From Nymphaea colorata (lineage: Eukaryota > Streptophyta > Magnoliopsida > Nymphaeales > Nymphaeaceae): DNA of 64,000 nt. The notes under the pieces were generated by a model, which was not told the origin of the DNA, made no database searches, and saw only the letters and a program-made list of their open reading frames with translations. The stretch lies in NCBI RefSeq assembly GCF_008831285.2, contig NC_045151.1, positions 7,265,682 to 7,329,681 on the forward strand. Direction: 5' to 3'. This document shows positions 21,731 to 34,023 of this stretch, one piece after another. A program made the translations under genes and the position numbers. Within the stretch, counting starts at the first letter, position 1, and every line of letters starts with the position of its first letter.

Positions 21731-22540
21731 AATTATGGTATCGGTTTATAAAATTTTGGACTCTTTTGGGCCCATATCATTGAATCATTTGGTTTTGGAT
21801 TTAATATATGGCAAATTTGTATGTAATTTGGTTTATGCATCAGGTTTTGGATTCAATGAATGGCAAATTTTATATGTAAATTTTAATTCATGTATCATGT
21901 TTTGCATGTTTTAAATTTGTGGGTGTACTTTAGATGAATATTTGGATTATGAATTTGATCTTTGGCCATGTCTGTTGTTTGAAATGAGTAAGTTTGTATT
22001 TTACGTCACCAAAGTGACCTCTGTTGTACGAATTTACCTGTTTTGAACATTAGATGATAGTATACTTGATCCATGCGGGCAATGATCAACCCAAAGGAGG
22101 ATTGTTGTTTGGTCAGGTTTAAGTATACAGGGCAATGAATATGTGATAATTTTTCAGGTTTTCATGTGAATAGCGAGTCAATCCAAAGATAAGCTCGTTG
22201 TTTGACAGGGTTAATTATCTATATTCATTGTTGACCAAGAATACCACTTGCAGTTAGTATTTCAATCCAAAGATTGGATATTAACGTTGCACCGGTACCT
22301 TGTGATGGGTTTTGGGCCATTGTGTTTAAATTCATTTATATTTGTTGTTTCATCTTTGTACATGTATTGACATGCTTTGGTTTGTTCTTTGTAAAGTGAG
22401 TTCTGCTTATATGATATTTGCAAATTTTGAGTACTATTCCTGAATTAAATGATTCGGTTTTTTATAAGTAAGAAAAGAAAGACTGTTAAGGAAGTTGCAG
22501 TTGACCAATCATCCGTTAAGAAACAAAAGAAGCATAAGGA
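21731..22540 (+). other. Copia B AT-rich leader and gag deletion
   Basis: Leader colinear with element A until about 22470. There the start of gag is joined almost directly to the lysine-rich stretch before the zinc knuckle (DQSSVKKQKKHK). About 650 bp of gag is missing. A TTGGATT/ATGGCAAATTT segment is locally duplicated near 21790-21870. Confidence 0.7.
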
Positions 22541-22966
22541 ATGCCTATCAGACTGCTTCTTTTGCAAGGTGAAGGTCATATGAAGGAGGATTGTACTGAG
22601 TATCACGCATGGCGTGAAATGAAGGGTACACTTCTCACTTTGGTTTGTTCTGAGGTTAATTTAACTTCAGTACCCAGAAACACTTGGTGGGTAGATTCAG
22701 GTACTACTACTCACATAAGTGTCTCTATGCAAGGCTGCCTAAATTGTCAAACGCCAATTGATGCTGAAAGATTCATCTATGTGGGCGATGGCAAGAAGGC
22801 GAAGGTTGAAGCCATAGCAGATTTTCGGTTATTGTTAAAGACTGGTTGTTATTTGAATTTGACAGAAACTTATGTGGTACCGTCTTTTAGACGAAATTTG
22901 GTTTCTATTTCCTCACTGGACAAATTTGGTTATTATTGTTCATTTGGAGGAAATAAATTTAAGTAG
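22541..22966 (+). pseudogene. Copia B zinc knuckle remnant and aspartic protease
   Basis: The zinc knuckle CFFCK is split from EGHMKEDCTEYHAWRE by a 2 nt loss after its lysine codon, so the frame starts within it. The protease keeps WWVDSGTTTHIS with the catalytic DSG and runs through FIYVGDGKKAKVEA, a flap-like region, to VPSFRRNLVSISSLDKFGYY. It stops at TAG 22964. It would normally be part of one gag-pol polyprotein. Confidence 0.85.
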
Positions 22967-23512
22967 TTTCTGCATTCAAATTTGAATTCCACTGGTTCTT
23001 TGTCTTGTAGCGATAACCTTTATTTGCTTGATACGGTTGCTTCATCTAATGAAACCTTGCATGTTATAGTTGTACTAAAAGAAAATTAGCAAAAGAGAAT
23101 TCAGCTATGTTATGGCATTGGCGCTTAGGACATATCTCTGAAAAGAGAATATAAAGACTTATGTCAAAAGGAATTCTTGAGTCCCTTGATTTTGCAGACT
23201 TTAATGTTTGCATTGAATGTATAAAGGGAAAATGAACAAATATTAAGGGGTTATAAGTTTTATAATCCATCCAGTAAGTCTTTCTTTGAAAAGGGAAATG
23301 CCCATTTCTTTTAGAATATTGAGTTTGGGGGATGTGATCAGGTTAGGAGCATTGCCTTTGAAGAGGGACCTGAGTCCACTCATACAAATATTGTAAGCAA
23401 TAGTCAGGTATTCATTCCTGCCATTGTTCCATCAACATATTCAGAAGAAGGCAATGATGTCGATCTCCATACTGAAGAACAAACTCAACAACCTCAAGAA
23501 AATCAAGTAGAG
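22967..23512 (+). pseudogene. Copia B pre-integrase segment with integrase core missing
   Basis: A GAG-pre-integrase segment (ENSAMLWHWRLGHISEKRI with a stop) and FNVCIECIKGK are followed at about 23250 by GYKFYNPSSKSFFEKGNAHF. The integrase catalytic core is deleted at the same junction as in element A. The following acidic linker (EEGNDVDLHTEEQTQQPQEN) leads into the reverse transcriptase. Confidence 0.85.
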
Positions 23513-24598
23513 GTGCCACTGAGGAGATCCACTAGAGAGAGGAGAAATATAATTTCAAATGATTTTGTCTATCTCCAAGAACATGATGTTGATATGGGCT
23601 TAATGGACGATGATCCTGTCAACCTCCAGCAAGCAATAAAGAGTTCTAAATCTCTTAAGTGGATAGATGCCATGAATGAGGAAATAAAGTCCATGATGGA
23701 CAATGACGTATGAGAAGTTGTTCCTTTGCCTGAAGGTGTGAAACTCATTGGTTGTAAATGGATATTTAAAACCAAGAGGGATTCATTAGGTAACATCGAA
23801 AGGTATAAGGCACGTCTTATTGCAAAGGGTTTTACTCAAAAGGAAGGCATTGATTATACAGAGACTTTCTCTCCAGTTTCGTCGAAAGACTCTTTCAGGA
23901 CCATAATGGCACTTGTGGCTCATTTTGACTTAGAGTTGCATCAGATGGATGTTAAAACAGCGTTTCTAAATGGAGACATTGATGAAACGATATATATGGT
24001 GCAACCAGAAAACTTTGTTTTAGGTGATGCAAAGAAAATGGTCTGCAAAATCAGGAAATTCATCTATGGACTAAAGCAAGATTCCTGTCAGTGGTATTAC
24101 AAGTTTCATCAAGTTATAGTTTCATTTGGCTTCGAAACTAATATGGTTGATGAATGTGTATACCAAAAGTTCAGTGAGGCCAAATTTATCTTTCTGGTTT
24201 TATATGTCATTGATATATTGCTAGCAAGTAATAATGTAGGCATATTGCATGAAACTAAGAATTTCTTGTCAACAAAGTTTGACATGAAAGATCTTGGTTG
24301 TGCATGTTTTGTATTAGGGATCCAAATATTTCGAGATCGTTTTGGGGTATTCTTTGGATTATCACAAAAGGCCTACATTAATAAGGTGCTTCACCGATAT
24401 GACATGAAAAGTTGTAAACCAAGAAATACTTCAGTTACTAAAGGAGACAAGTTTAGTCTCAAACAATGCCCTAAAAGTAAAATCGAATCTAAGGAAATGG
24501 AAAGGATTCCCTATTCGTCTGTTGTGGGAAGCCTCATGCTCAAGTTTGTACTCGTCCGGATATTACATTTATCGTTAGAATGTTATGCATATACTTAA
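23513..24598 (+). pseudogene. pol: Copia B reverse transcriptase
   Basis: VPLRRSTRERR linker, then SSKSLKWIDAMNEEIKSM, stop TGA at 23711-23713 where tryptophan is expected, then LIGCKWIFKTKRDSLGNIER, ARLIAKGFTQKEGIDYTETF, HQMDVKTAFLNGDIDETIYM and FIYGLKQ blocks. The catalytic YVDD box reads Y-V-I-D at about 24204-24215, so the first active-site aspartate is lost; element A keeps YVDD. The frame ends at 24598 after SSVVGSLM because of a frameshift before the CTRPDI-equivalent. Confidence 0.9.
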
Positions 24599-25073
24599 GT
24601 GATCCTGGTATGGATCATTGGGAAGCAGCCAAAAGGGTATTGAGGTACTTACAAAGAATAAAAGGTTTTATGCTCACATACAAGAAGTCAGACCAGTGGG
24701 AGATCATTGGGTATTCAGATTTTGACTTTGTTGGGTGCCAAGATAATGACATTCAATTAGGTTTTGTGATTGCAGAATTTTGTCACGAGGCTGCGCATTA
24801 TGTATGGTATAGAAAGACCACTAAGGTTGTTGTGTGACAATAATTCAGCAGTCATGTACTATTATAACAGGTACAGTTTGTCAAAGTCGAAGCACATTGA
24901 CATTAAATTTTTTGGTTGTTAAAGAGGGGATACAGAATGGTCAGGTGTCTTTAGAGCATATTGGGACAAACTCTATGATTGTCGATCCACTTACCAAGGG
25001 TTTAACACATAAGGTCTTTCACGAACATGTTGTTCATATGGGGGTGTTATCCTTGGATGATGTGCTGGTTTAG
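24580..25073 (+). pseudogene. Copia B RNase H remnants
   Basis: YLSDPGMDHWEAAKRVLRYL and YSDFDFVGCQ mark the RNase H start. The middle is deleted. In a second frame LQNFVTRLRIMYG...RLLCDNNSAVMY and later SLEHIGTNSMIVDPLTKGLT complete the C-terminus, ending at TAG 25071. Confidence 0.8.
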
Positions 25074-25476
25074 TGAGAGTTTGTATTTTATTTGCTCTTA
25101 TGTATGGACACATATTCGGTTTTCTGCAGAATAAAGTTTAAAGTTCTTTGGTTCAATTCTGTGTTTATATGTTTATGTTTTTTATCTCTATAAAGTTTTA
25201 AAGTTGGACCAGTTGATTTTAGACATGTGGTAATCACATTACATGTAATTCTCATGCTATACATCCATATCAGATCTATGTCATTGATTATGTTAACATT
25301 TGTGATCATTGAAGGTTTAGCTAATTTTGATATAGCGAAAGCCGCTTTGGTTCTGTGTTGATATGGTCATGGACGAGATTGGTAAAAATGACGTTTAATA
25401 AGATAGCAGTTATGAGCTCCTAAGGTTTTATGTAATGTTTGAATGTATGAAGACATATTTGGCCCAAGTGGGAGAT

Positions 25477-25954
25477 TGTAAGATCATTTGGTGGGCCGGC
25501 ATATGTCTATGAGGAATTTCAGACATTATGGCTGTCTTAAAATAAATATCCGCTTAAGTGATTGCATTTTGGGATATTACGTCATTTTAGATGGTATGGG
25601 GTAATTTTGAAATGTATAGATACCAGTACGCAATTACGGACTCTTTGATGTGCGGAATTCGTAATTGTCCCCATTATAAAATGGTAGTGGTCCTTGGGGT
25701 CGTGCAATGGTTGCCTGAAACATTGGTTTCTAGGGTTTTCCTCTTCCCCATCTGAGAGAGACCTCAAGCGCACCGCAAAGACCCTGGAAGATCCTACCAC
25801 GATCTACCGTCCAGTTCTTCAGATGGATTCAGGTATGCTTCCACTTTAAATTTAAGGTTATGTTTATTTCAATGATTTAGCATGAGCATGATCCTGTTTT
25901 GTTTAGGGCATATACGTTTGGTTTTGTGTATGCATAAGGGGAGAAATCCCAACA
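25477..25954 (+). repeat. Copia B 3' LTR
   Basis: Preceded by purine tract AAGTGGGAGAT (25466-25476) and followed by target duplication GGAAG. Confidence 0.95.
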
Positions 25955-25959
25955 GGAAG

Positions 25960-26484
25960 TTCTTTTCGGCATTTGAGTGGAAAGGATGTGACAATACATG
26001 AAATCAAAGCTCATGAATGCTGACATTCACCTCTACTGCTAGACGTTGAAGTCGTCGAGGACATTTTGTAGACAGTCAAAGTTCATGTGATTTTTCAATG
26101 TAACATCACTTGTCACCCCTCCTCAATACAGAGTATTTTATAGTTTGCAAAATTTGTTGGTTGAGAATTATCGGTGAGAAATTAGAAGTTCGGGTGCCTA
26201 AAATATCAAAAGATGCATCCATTAACAGATAAAGGTTTTGACTTGTTTCATGTAAAATTGACAGTTTATTCGTGATAGAAGAGATTAATATTGGTAATTG
26301 GAATCTTGCATGTTTCTTGCTGAAAAGCCTTTGGTTTTCTGCCTACTTTCTTTCACCATGTTGATCTACTTCTCCTGTGAATGTGAAGCCATGCACACAC
26401 TGCATCACATAAAGGGGTGATGAATTGCAAAATAATATTGACCATCTCTGAAGGGAAATATACGATTGGACATTTCTCTCTCTC

Positions 26485-26565
<81 letters not shown>

Positions 26566-29453
26566 TTATTTATAGTTTCAATTATCATTCTTAAAATACC
26601 GTAGCTCCATGGTCTCCTGAAATAGTCCAAAACATTGGGCAGATCTTCTATCAAAAAATAAATTGGAATAAGTGAAAGCTAAAGGCAGAGGGAAGAGAGG
26701 TGGAGTGGAATATATTGTATTCTAAATTTGTGTGTCCTCGGAAATCATAACGTATGTCCTTAAATATTCTGGTGAAGTATGTCATTAATATTTGCTCGTC
26801 CAACAAGATAATGAAGGTTCTTCATGTTTAATTGCTCAGAAAATTGAATTGCATCTATGAAGTATTAACTCTTTATTCCATTTCACGTGTAGCTTGATTC
26901 AGAAAGGAGCAAAATAATGCAAAACATATTAAGCATAGCATCCTTTTATCTTTCAAACACCAAGTGATGGGCAACTGGTCGGGTTGAGTGGTGTGTTTGA
27001 ATCATGTCCTCAGTTTGATTCTAGAAGGGTGCTATCTTGATGGTATTGAAGGGTAGTGTTGATTTTGAGATTAGGGGTGACATTAAGAGGACAAGTGAAC
27101 TAGTTATTGTCCCCTCCCCCTTTTCTTTCTCTCTCTCTTGCTTCCTTTAAACTTTCAGTTTGCCCCTCGCAGATCCCATTTATGGATCCATACTTGCATT
27201 TTCTTATGGTCGTCCAAATTAGTTCATGAAGTTAAATTTGATAATATTTTTTTAATTGAATGGCTTACTATCTAGCCTTCAGGGAAAGGGATAAGTTAAT
27301 GGCAGTATTGGAATTAAATCCACCAAGCTGCTGATTCAGTCATTCAATTAAATTGATTGACATTGACAAAATCATCAAAATTCAATTTTGAAAAAATTAT
27401 ATATATGTTGAAAATTCATATAATTAAAAATCAAAGATGTCTTAGAAATACTTAAATTGACATGCGACACTATTGAATCAGCCGCTGAATTGAATTGGTT
27501 TGCCACCAACTTGAATTGGTCAATTCAACTCGACCGTGATACCATTGATTATTGTTCCTCAAGTATTTTGCAAATCCTTTTTTTTGCTAATTGTGTACTG
27601 AAATAAAGTACCAATCATAGTTAAAGTAACAAAAGATTATATTTGTCTTAAAAGTGCGAATATACGGAACAAATTTACCAATAAGAGTGCCTCAATCTCC
27701 TATAAGTCATGGATGAAAGCCTTGGAACTGACACTTACATATAGATCCAGTTGAAAAGAAGGAAATCCTACTACCTGTGAGAGACCATCCGGGCCTCCAA
27801 GATCCAAAACTGTGTCGGTGCCTGGGTTGGGGCCTGTTCTGCCCTTAACTAATGCATCACTTTCCTTTCCATTAGAACAAAGGGTGTAGGCACTCATGCT
27901 ACTCAAACCAACAACCAGCCACTAACCAACCGCGAGCTCAAGCTAATGTACGAACAAGCTACAAGCATAACTGGTATTAATTTACTGTATTATTATCACA
28001 TTTGAAGCAAAGATAGTAACTGGATGTTTGATGAATAAGTTCAATAAATTCAACAGCAGTGGCAGAGCATGGAATTTCTTTTTTTTTTTTTTACTGCAGG
28101 GCACTTGAGTCACCATTGGATGGATGCAGGTGTGAGTATTGTGTAGGCAAATAACCACACAAATTCGCAAAAAATCCTATTTTCAAATTGATACTTTGGG
28201 GAAATTGTCTTTATTTACATCTTTGGAGTTCCTTAAAAAATTTAAAATTTTAGAACTAGTGCCCCTTAACCAAAAGCCGGATAAATGCTCAACTTCATTG
28301 CAATAAAATGCTTACACCAGCTCACATGTAGCTCGCTACTTTGCAATAAAATATTGACACCAACCCACATGTAACTCGGCCGTAGTTAAAAAACATGTAC
28401 TTTTTTTCTTATCTTTCTTATGTTGGCCCACAATGTAATTTGCATACGGTTCAAAAACATGTACTTTTTCTTTTAACTTTTTTATCTTGTTTGTAGTATG
28501 GAACGTTCATAATTATTGTCTATTTTCATTCTATATGTCTCATAAAAATGTTTCAAACAAGCAGTCTGTTGTAACTGAATGTCTAACGGGATTCAGACAA
28601 AAAGCCGGCGCAGAATGAGAATTGTCAATAATTTATTTCACTGTCCAAATTTGACACTTATTTTAACATAGATGTGGATATAATACAGTTTTTTCTTGAT
28701 TTTTTCACAAGTAACAAAGTTTTTAATATATTGTGCAATTATTTCTTGTCAGACATAATATTGATATTTTTAATATTAAATACAAAAAAGTTTGTATATA
28801 AAAAAAATATAAAAGGTTTGTTTCCTTGTGTCTTGTTTTGGAAAAGAATAAAAGTGAACTCAGAAATCAAGTATCGATTGTACATTTGGGCATCCTTGTA
28901 TCATCAAGCTCAACAATAGACGTTGAAAGCAGCAATTTTCCAGTATTATAATATGTTGTGAGTTTTCAATTTTCTTTATGTATCTAAAGTTTTGTTAGAA
29001 ATGCTGAATGAATTAAAATTTTAAATTTTGAGATATAAAACTGTTTTTTTGTTTATATGGATGATTTTTTTTTAAATTTCCTTTAGCTCTATTTGGAAAA
29101 TAGGGTATAGATGTTCATTCCACTCAAATCAGCAAATGGATGCCAAAAAAACACTAGTCCAAGTATTCCAAAAGGGTTGGTACAACAGGATCGATAAGGG
29201 GCTAGCAGGTGACCACTCTCCGCTTTGAATTCCCAAGAGCCAACTTTTTATGTTGCAAACAAATGATCACCAATGTGCAAGTTGAAGCCCAACAATCCTC
29301 CTTTGAATAATGTTGTCATCATGGCACTAATGAATATTACTAACAATAGGTACCAGTGTCAAGTGGCGATCTTCCTTGTCCTCCACCTCAAACTTTTTAG
29401 CACCATCCCCCTCCATGGTATGATTTTCTTGGTCCTGCCATCCATTTTTAATA
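25960..29453 (+). other. Intergenic, no gene recognised
   Basis: AT-rich sequence beginning with the displaced 3' flank of the membrane protein gene. It holds the (TA)n run at 26487-26560. A minus-strand frame at 27700-27906 (TGPNPGTDTVLDLGGPDGLS) looks exon-like with a possible donor but matches nothing I know. Confidence 0.5.
26487..26560. repeat. (TA)n microsatellite
   Basis: About 37 uninterrupted TA units. Confidence 0.95.
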
Positions 29454-29885
29454 GGGATGTCAATATATCAAATTTGAATCGAATTTCCAATTGAACTGAT
29501 CCGAAAAAATTGGACATGAGAAAAAAAATATCTGATTAAGGGATTTGATCAGATTTGGATTTAAGAAATGACATCCAATCAGTTTTTGATTTGAATATAC
29601 ATAAATATCCGATCAGATTCGCGATTTCGAAACAGATTTATTTTTAGACAAATATCATTATGTAATTCTCTTACATTTTGAAAATTGGCAAAATTTTTCA
29701 ACATTCGGATTCATATTCATATATGAATATAAAAATCATATTCAGATTAGATTCGGTTTGTAAAAATGGATTTCGGATTTGGATATGACCTTTGTTTATT
29801 GGTATTCGAATCTGAAAATGTGAATATTCAAAAAGCGAATATGAACAAGGGTATATCCGATCCTTATCCGATTGGTTGACATCCC
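29454..29885. mobile_element. Non-autonomous terminal-inverted-repeat element
   Basis: Begins GGGATGTCAA and ends TTGACATCCC, a perfect 10 bp inverted pair. The inside is AT-rich with many GATATTCG/CGAATATC-like words (ATATCCGATC, ATTCGGATT) and no coding capacity. I could not define a clear target duplication. A second copy of the same family starts at 63934. Confidence 0.7.
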
Positions 29886-31355
29886 ATGTCCAAAATATCT
29901 TTGGACAACTTCACAAACCAAAGACTCTACATTCAACATCATAATATTTATTTGCTTATGTTAGAAGCGAGACTCATCAATTGAGTTCCTTTTTGGGTTG
30001 AGTTTGAAGAAATATGTCATGGGTGTAGAATTTTTTTCACAAAGTGCAAGACACCATGGCAATTCCTTGCACTTTTTTTTCGCAAAATACAAAGAATTTC
30101 TGCATCCACCATAAAATCTCACTACCTATGTGAGAACCAACTTTCTTGCACCCCCCCCCCCCCCCAAATTGAACATCCAAAAAAAATATAAATGGTCAAA
30201 AGGACACTTGCTTCTGATCTAATTCATTGACATACATAGTTGAACTTGGCAGTGTTCAAGAGCTTTTTTTACAGAAATTTCTTGCATGATGAATGTATTT
30301 CAAATAAAGCCACCTAAGTAAATTGTGTACCTTATAGTCCTTACCTTCATTCTCATCCATTCATGTCCTAAGAGAAGCTATATTTATTTGAATGTTGAAG
30401 CGTTTTCATGGGTATCTCCTTGTTAATTAGTTACCTGCATTAAATAGTTCACCAATTCTTTAGTTGTGCTAATGGTCAAAGTTAAAGAAGCAAACTATGA
30501 ATTTGAACAGCTTATCCACCTCGAGACATGTCACCAACAACTTTCAAAAGTTTGATACATACTTTCTATGGTTGAGTTTTGATTATCACGGACCTGAGAT
30601 CCGTAGTGTTCAAGTCTCACCCTCTCCTCCTCAATCTAATTTCAAATCCATGTTTTTTACATTAAAGTGTGGATTTAAAATCCATATTTGGGGTAGATGA
30701 TGAAATCCATAGTCTGATATAACTGTGTATTTTAGCTATCATTGTTTTGAGATACCCTCAAATCTGGGATCCATGGGGAATAAAACTCATCCTAATCTTG
30801 CCTCTCTAAATATGATGAGCTTTCATGAGTCAAAATAGATGTTTAACGACATAGATTAAGCTTAAAGTACATATCGTTTTATGTCATCAAACGATTTGAT
30901 TCGGTAATAAGTAGATGTGGGTAGGGCTGGACCTCGCACCCCTGGTCAAATTGTAATAAAATATACATAAAAATGTTATGTAACATATAAAAATAGAATA
31001 TAACAAATAAATATAATTATTTATAATAAAAACTATATATTTTAAATAAAATAAATTTTTTAAATAAGTTATAGAGCCCTTTGCAAGGCCTGGTTCCGAG
31101 TTGGGTAGGGTACATAGACACATGTCTCAATTTATTAATTCTGAAAGCATAATACCTTGTTTGCTTAGTAATACAAATTTCTTAACAATTAAACATTTTG
31201 ATTCTAAAGTTTCATAATTACAGGTATATTAAACACCCATTTAATGTGTGAGGATATTTTGATTGCTGCAACTCATTTCAAAATTATTGGCTTCTACCTT
31301 AATTGGTATGCACTATAGATCCATAAAATATCAAAAATCCAAAAAAGTCTGAGAT
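29886..31355 (+). other. Intergenic, no gene seen
   Basis: AT-rich, with a 15-base poly-C run at 30151-30165. No recognised element. Confidence 0.5.
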
Positions 31356-31484
31356 ATGAAAACCGGAAGAAAAGGGCCACCACGCAACAGAAACCTCTCT
31401 CCAACGTTACCTCTTGCCACTCGTTCCATTCTCCGTCTTCTCTTCCTCTCTTGGACCCTCGTGTTATCTCCTGCTCTTGCTGCC

Positions 31485-31731
31485 ATGACTGCTGTTGAGG
31501 GCCTAATTTCCCATGGGATGCTCAAGTTTGGCTCAGAGGGCAACCACACTTTCTCCGTCGGCCGGGCGCCAACACCATCCTCTTCTTCCTTCCTAGGGCT
31601 GCAGCGCTATTCCTCTCAGGTGCATGTACGTCAAGAACCATCCTCACCTGCATTTCCGCAATCAGTTTCACATGCAGAGCTTAACTTCTGGCAGAATGAT
31701 TCTGTTTGCCACCGCTTCTCACGAAGGATCT
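31485..31731 (+). pseudogene. FAX3-like exon 1 (transit peptide)
   Basis: ATG 31485 begins MTAVEGLISHGMLKFGSEGN. An upstream in-frame ATG at 31356 is also open but gives a hydrophobic leader not expected for the family. The donor GGATCT|GTAATG lies in a different frame from the start, so a frameshift lies between them. Confidence 0.6.
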
Positions 31732-33367
31732 GTAATGCTTCAGTTTCATTTTCCTTTTATGCTTCTTCTAGCTCTTAGGGTTTCGTTGCAGTCCTGGGTG
31801 TTTTGTGTTTTATCGGAGGTATCTAGGGCTCTTCTTTTCCCTTTTTGTTGGTTTCTTGCAAGAGTTTTCGAAGTTTGGGTGATTGCTGGCAACAAATATT
31901 GTCTTCAGAAGTTTGGAGTCTCCTCTGTTGCACTTAAAATTTTGCATGGCATTGAATCATTTTAGCCTCGATTGTTTTTGACATTGGAATTCAGCCGCTT
32001 CTTCTTGCTCCAGTTATTGCTGCTTAATTCCAGTTACATCCTAACTTGTACGTATCTGTGTTCCTTTTCAGCTGGTTGCATGCCCCTCATTTGCTTTAGA
32101 GTTTGGAATTCGGCCACTTCTTCTGCCTCCAATGGTTTGCTACTGCATTCCAGTTATGTCAATAGCTTGCATGCGTCTTCCTTGTTGGCTGTGTAAGTTT
32201 GTGTCTTCCTTATTGACTGTATGTGTTACTTATTGGTTGTGTGTGTCTGTGTGTGTATGTGTGCTGCAGGTTTAGAATGTGTCTATGTTTTTGCATGAAT
32301 CAAAAGTTGGCAAATGCATGTGTGGAATGATAGTTGACTTCAAACTTCAGTTTCGCTTTTTTGGATTATTATCTTGATTTGTATCTGTTAAAAGATACGA
32401 GAAATACCCTAGATTATGAACTTTGTTATGGGAATACAAAATAATGTTACTGAAGGCATTGAAGCCAGCTGAAGTGGTGAAACATTCATGATGCAAGGCC
32501 ATCATTGGATTTCTCATCGCAGCCTGGGTTCAGCTGGATGCAGACTATTGACTCAGTAGAGTCAAGTTTTTTACATAAAAAATGTGTGTTTCACTATTAC
32601 AACATAAAAGTTAAAATTTAAACATGGATAAGATGCAACATAATGTAACACATAAAATTATTTTTTTATCCTCTTCTCCTTCGCAAGGTCTTAGTTTTAA
32701 CATTTCCTGCACCGAACACCTGTGGACAAAAAGTAGAAAAGAAAAATTTATTGGCACGCCATTACTGAAAAAGTCCATAACTGCTCTTGTCACCTCCAGT
32801 GAGTTGCTGGTCACCTGTGTAATGGGAGAGAAATGAGTAAAGTGTTGTCCTCCCTAATAAACCTTAGTAGGTTTTTTGCCCTTTTATAATTTTTTCACAA
32901 ATCAGGAAGGCGTTTGACCCCTTTAAATGAGTTGCATTAGGAAGTGCATCTATGCGTCTACAGAATGTTGGAGTGAGGTGTGCATGTCACAGGCCAAGAA
33001 ATATGTCTTTTAACACTAGTTGCTTCAAAGAAGTGATTATCTTAAATAAAATTGCTCTTTGTTTCTCAGGAATGTCTTTTACAACTTGGAATGTACTCTT
33101 TTGAGTTTCGACAATATTGGGTGAAAGCACTGATTGATATGTGAAGTTGGCAAATGAATATATTATATGTTTGGGAATTTCGAGTGTAACTGGAAAATTT
33201 TCTATATGTTTTAGGATATTTAGCTGCTTCAGCTAGGATATGTAAGGAAATTATATGATTTTAAATGGTGTCCACCTAATTTTGCTATGACATATTGGTG
33301 TTGTATATAATTTCTTTTTATGTTTTGCCAAACCTTTTGGAGTTTGTGATCATAATTGTTTGTTCAG
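31732..33367 (+). other. FAX3-like intron 1
   Basis: T-rich intron with several (TG)-rich patches. No internal gene. Its last 381 bp belong to the duplicated unit. Confidence 0.5.
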
Positions 33368-33762
33368 GACCATTATCTGGATTTTAAAGTGGAAAAATTG
33401 ACGAATGAGCTTGAGAGGCAGTCGAAAGAGTCACAAGAAGCATGGAAGAGCATGATAGAATCTTACAAAGAGCAGGCTGCGGAAATGAAAGACTTGTCAG
33501 AGGAAGCGTATGAATTGTATCCTAAGAAAGCCATGGTGCTTTTTGAAGATGTCTCTGAGCAGGTCAAAGTACAAGCAAAGAAAGCTAGGAAATATATATC
33601 TTTGATTGCAGAACAAGTCACCATAGAGGGAAGGGAGTATCTTTCTTCTGCAACGGAGAACCCTCCAAAGCCAGTAAAGGAAAGTGGAAACTTTTACTAG
33701 TGAAGGTGCTGAGTTGAAAAAAATATCTGAAATTCGTGATTTTTTCATTGGAATTCCATATG
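33368..33762 (+). pseudogene. FAX3-like exon 2 (helical region)
   Basis: DHYLDFKVEKLTNELERQSK, SQEAWKSMIESYKEQ, EDVSEQVKVQAKKARKYISL and EGREYLSSATENPPKPVKE are in frame. A loss near 33680 moves VETFTSEGAELKKISEIRDF to another frame. Acceptor TTCAG, donor TATG|GTACTG. Confidence 0.8.
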
Positions 33763-33855
33763 GTACTGATACTGATATTTTCTTTGCTGGCTTGCTTTTT
33801 CACAACAAACCTATCAGTTTGTGATTTTTTTCTGGTATAAATTCGTGATTTTCAG

Positions 33856-34023
33856 GTGCACGACTGTTCATCGGTGGATATCTCTCCTTCATGCTAATTG
33901 TAAGCATTCCAGCAATTAGGTTTGGCATGATTCTAGGAGGTGCACTGTTGTAAAGGAGCATAGTAAGCTTAAGAGGATGGAAAGCATGAAAATCTTCTGC
34001 CTTATATTTGCAGGGTCAAGCAG
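33856..34023 (+). pseudogene. FAX3-like exon 3 (TMEM14 helices)
   Basis: Acceptor TTTTCAG. Two hydrophobic stretches typical of the TMEM14 domain. TAA follows GGALL, and the donor reads CAAGCAG|AT instead of GT. Confidence 0.75.

Larger units (their letters stand above)
19886..25954 (+). mobile_element. Copia element B, full-length but defective
   Basis: Same family and orientation as element A. Its 478 bp LTRs begin TGTAAGATC and end ATCCCAACA, and the target duplication is GGAAG (19881-19885 and 25955-25959). It keeps a protease, pre-integrase and most of the reverse transcriptase. It lacks most of gag, all of the integrase core and the middle of RNase H. The LTR pair differs at roughly 4 percent by eye, so it looks younger than A. 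It was inserted into the 3' UTR of the type I membrane protein gene in the sense direction. Confidence 0.95.
31485..34023 (+). pseudogene. FAX3/TMEM14-like chloroplast envelope gene, copy 1, damaged
   Basis: Resembles FATTY ACID EXPORT 3-type proteins of the chloroplast inner envelope: a transit peptide, an amphipathic-helix (apolipoprotein-like) region, then a TMEM14 membrane domain. Exon 1 (31485-31731) has a Ser-rich transit-peptide-like start, a frame change near 31600-31650 and the end SGRMILFATASHEGS. Exon 2 (33368-33762) encodes the helical region with many Glu and Lys residues and KKISEIRDFFIGIPYG. Exon 3 (33856-34023) encodes FIGGYLSFMLIVSIPAIRFG then MILGGALL. Lesions are a frameshift at 33680, TAA after GGALL, TGA after LRGWKA, and the last donor changed from GT to AT. 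Later exons are absent. Confidence 0.75.

Noticed and set aside
27700-27906. Exon-like minus-strand frame with TGPNPGTDTVLDLGGPDGLS
   Set aside because: It has a plausible donor, but I recognise no family and see no neighbouring exon, so I do not call a gene.
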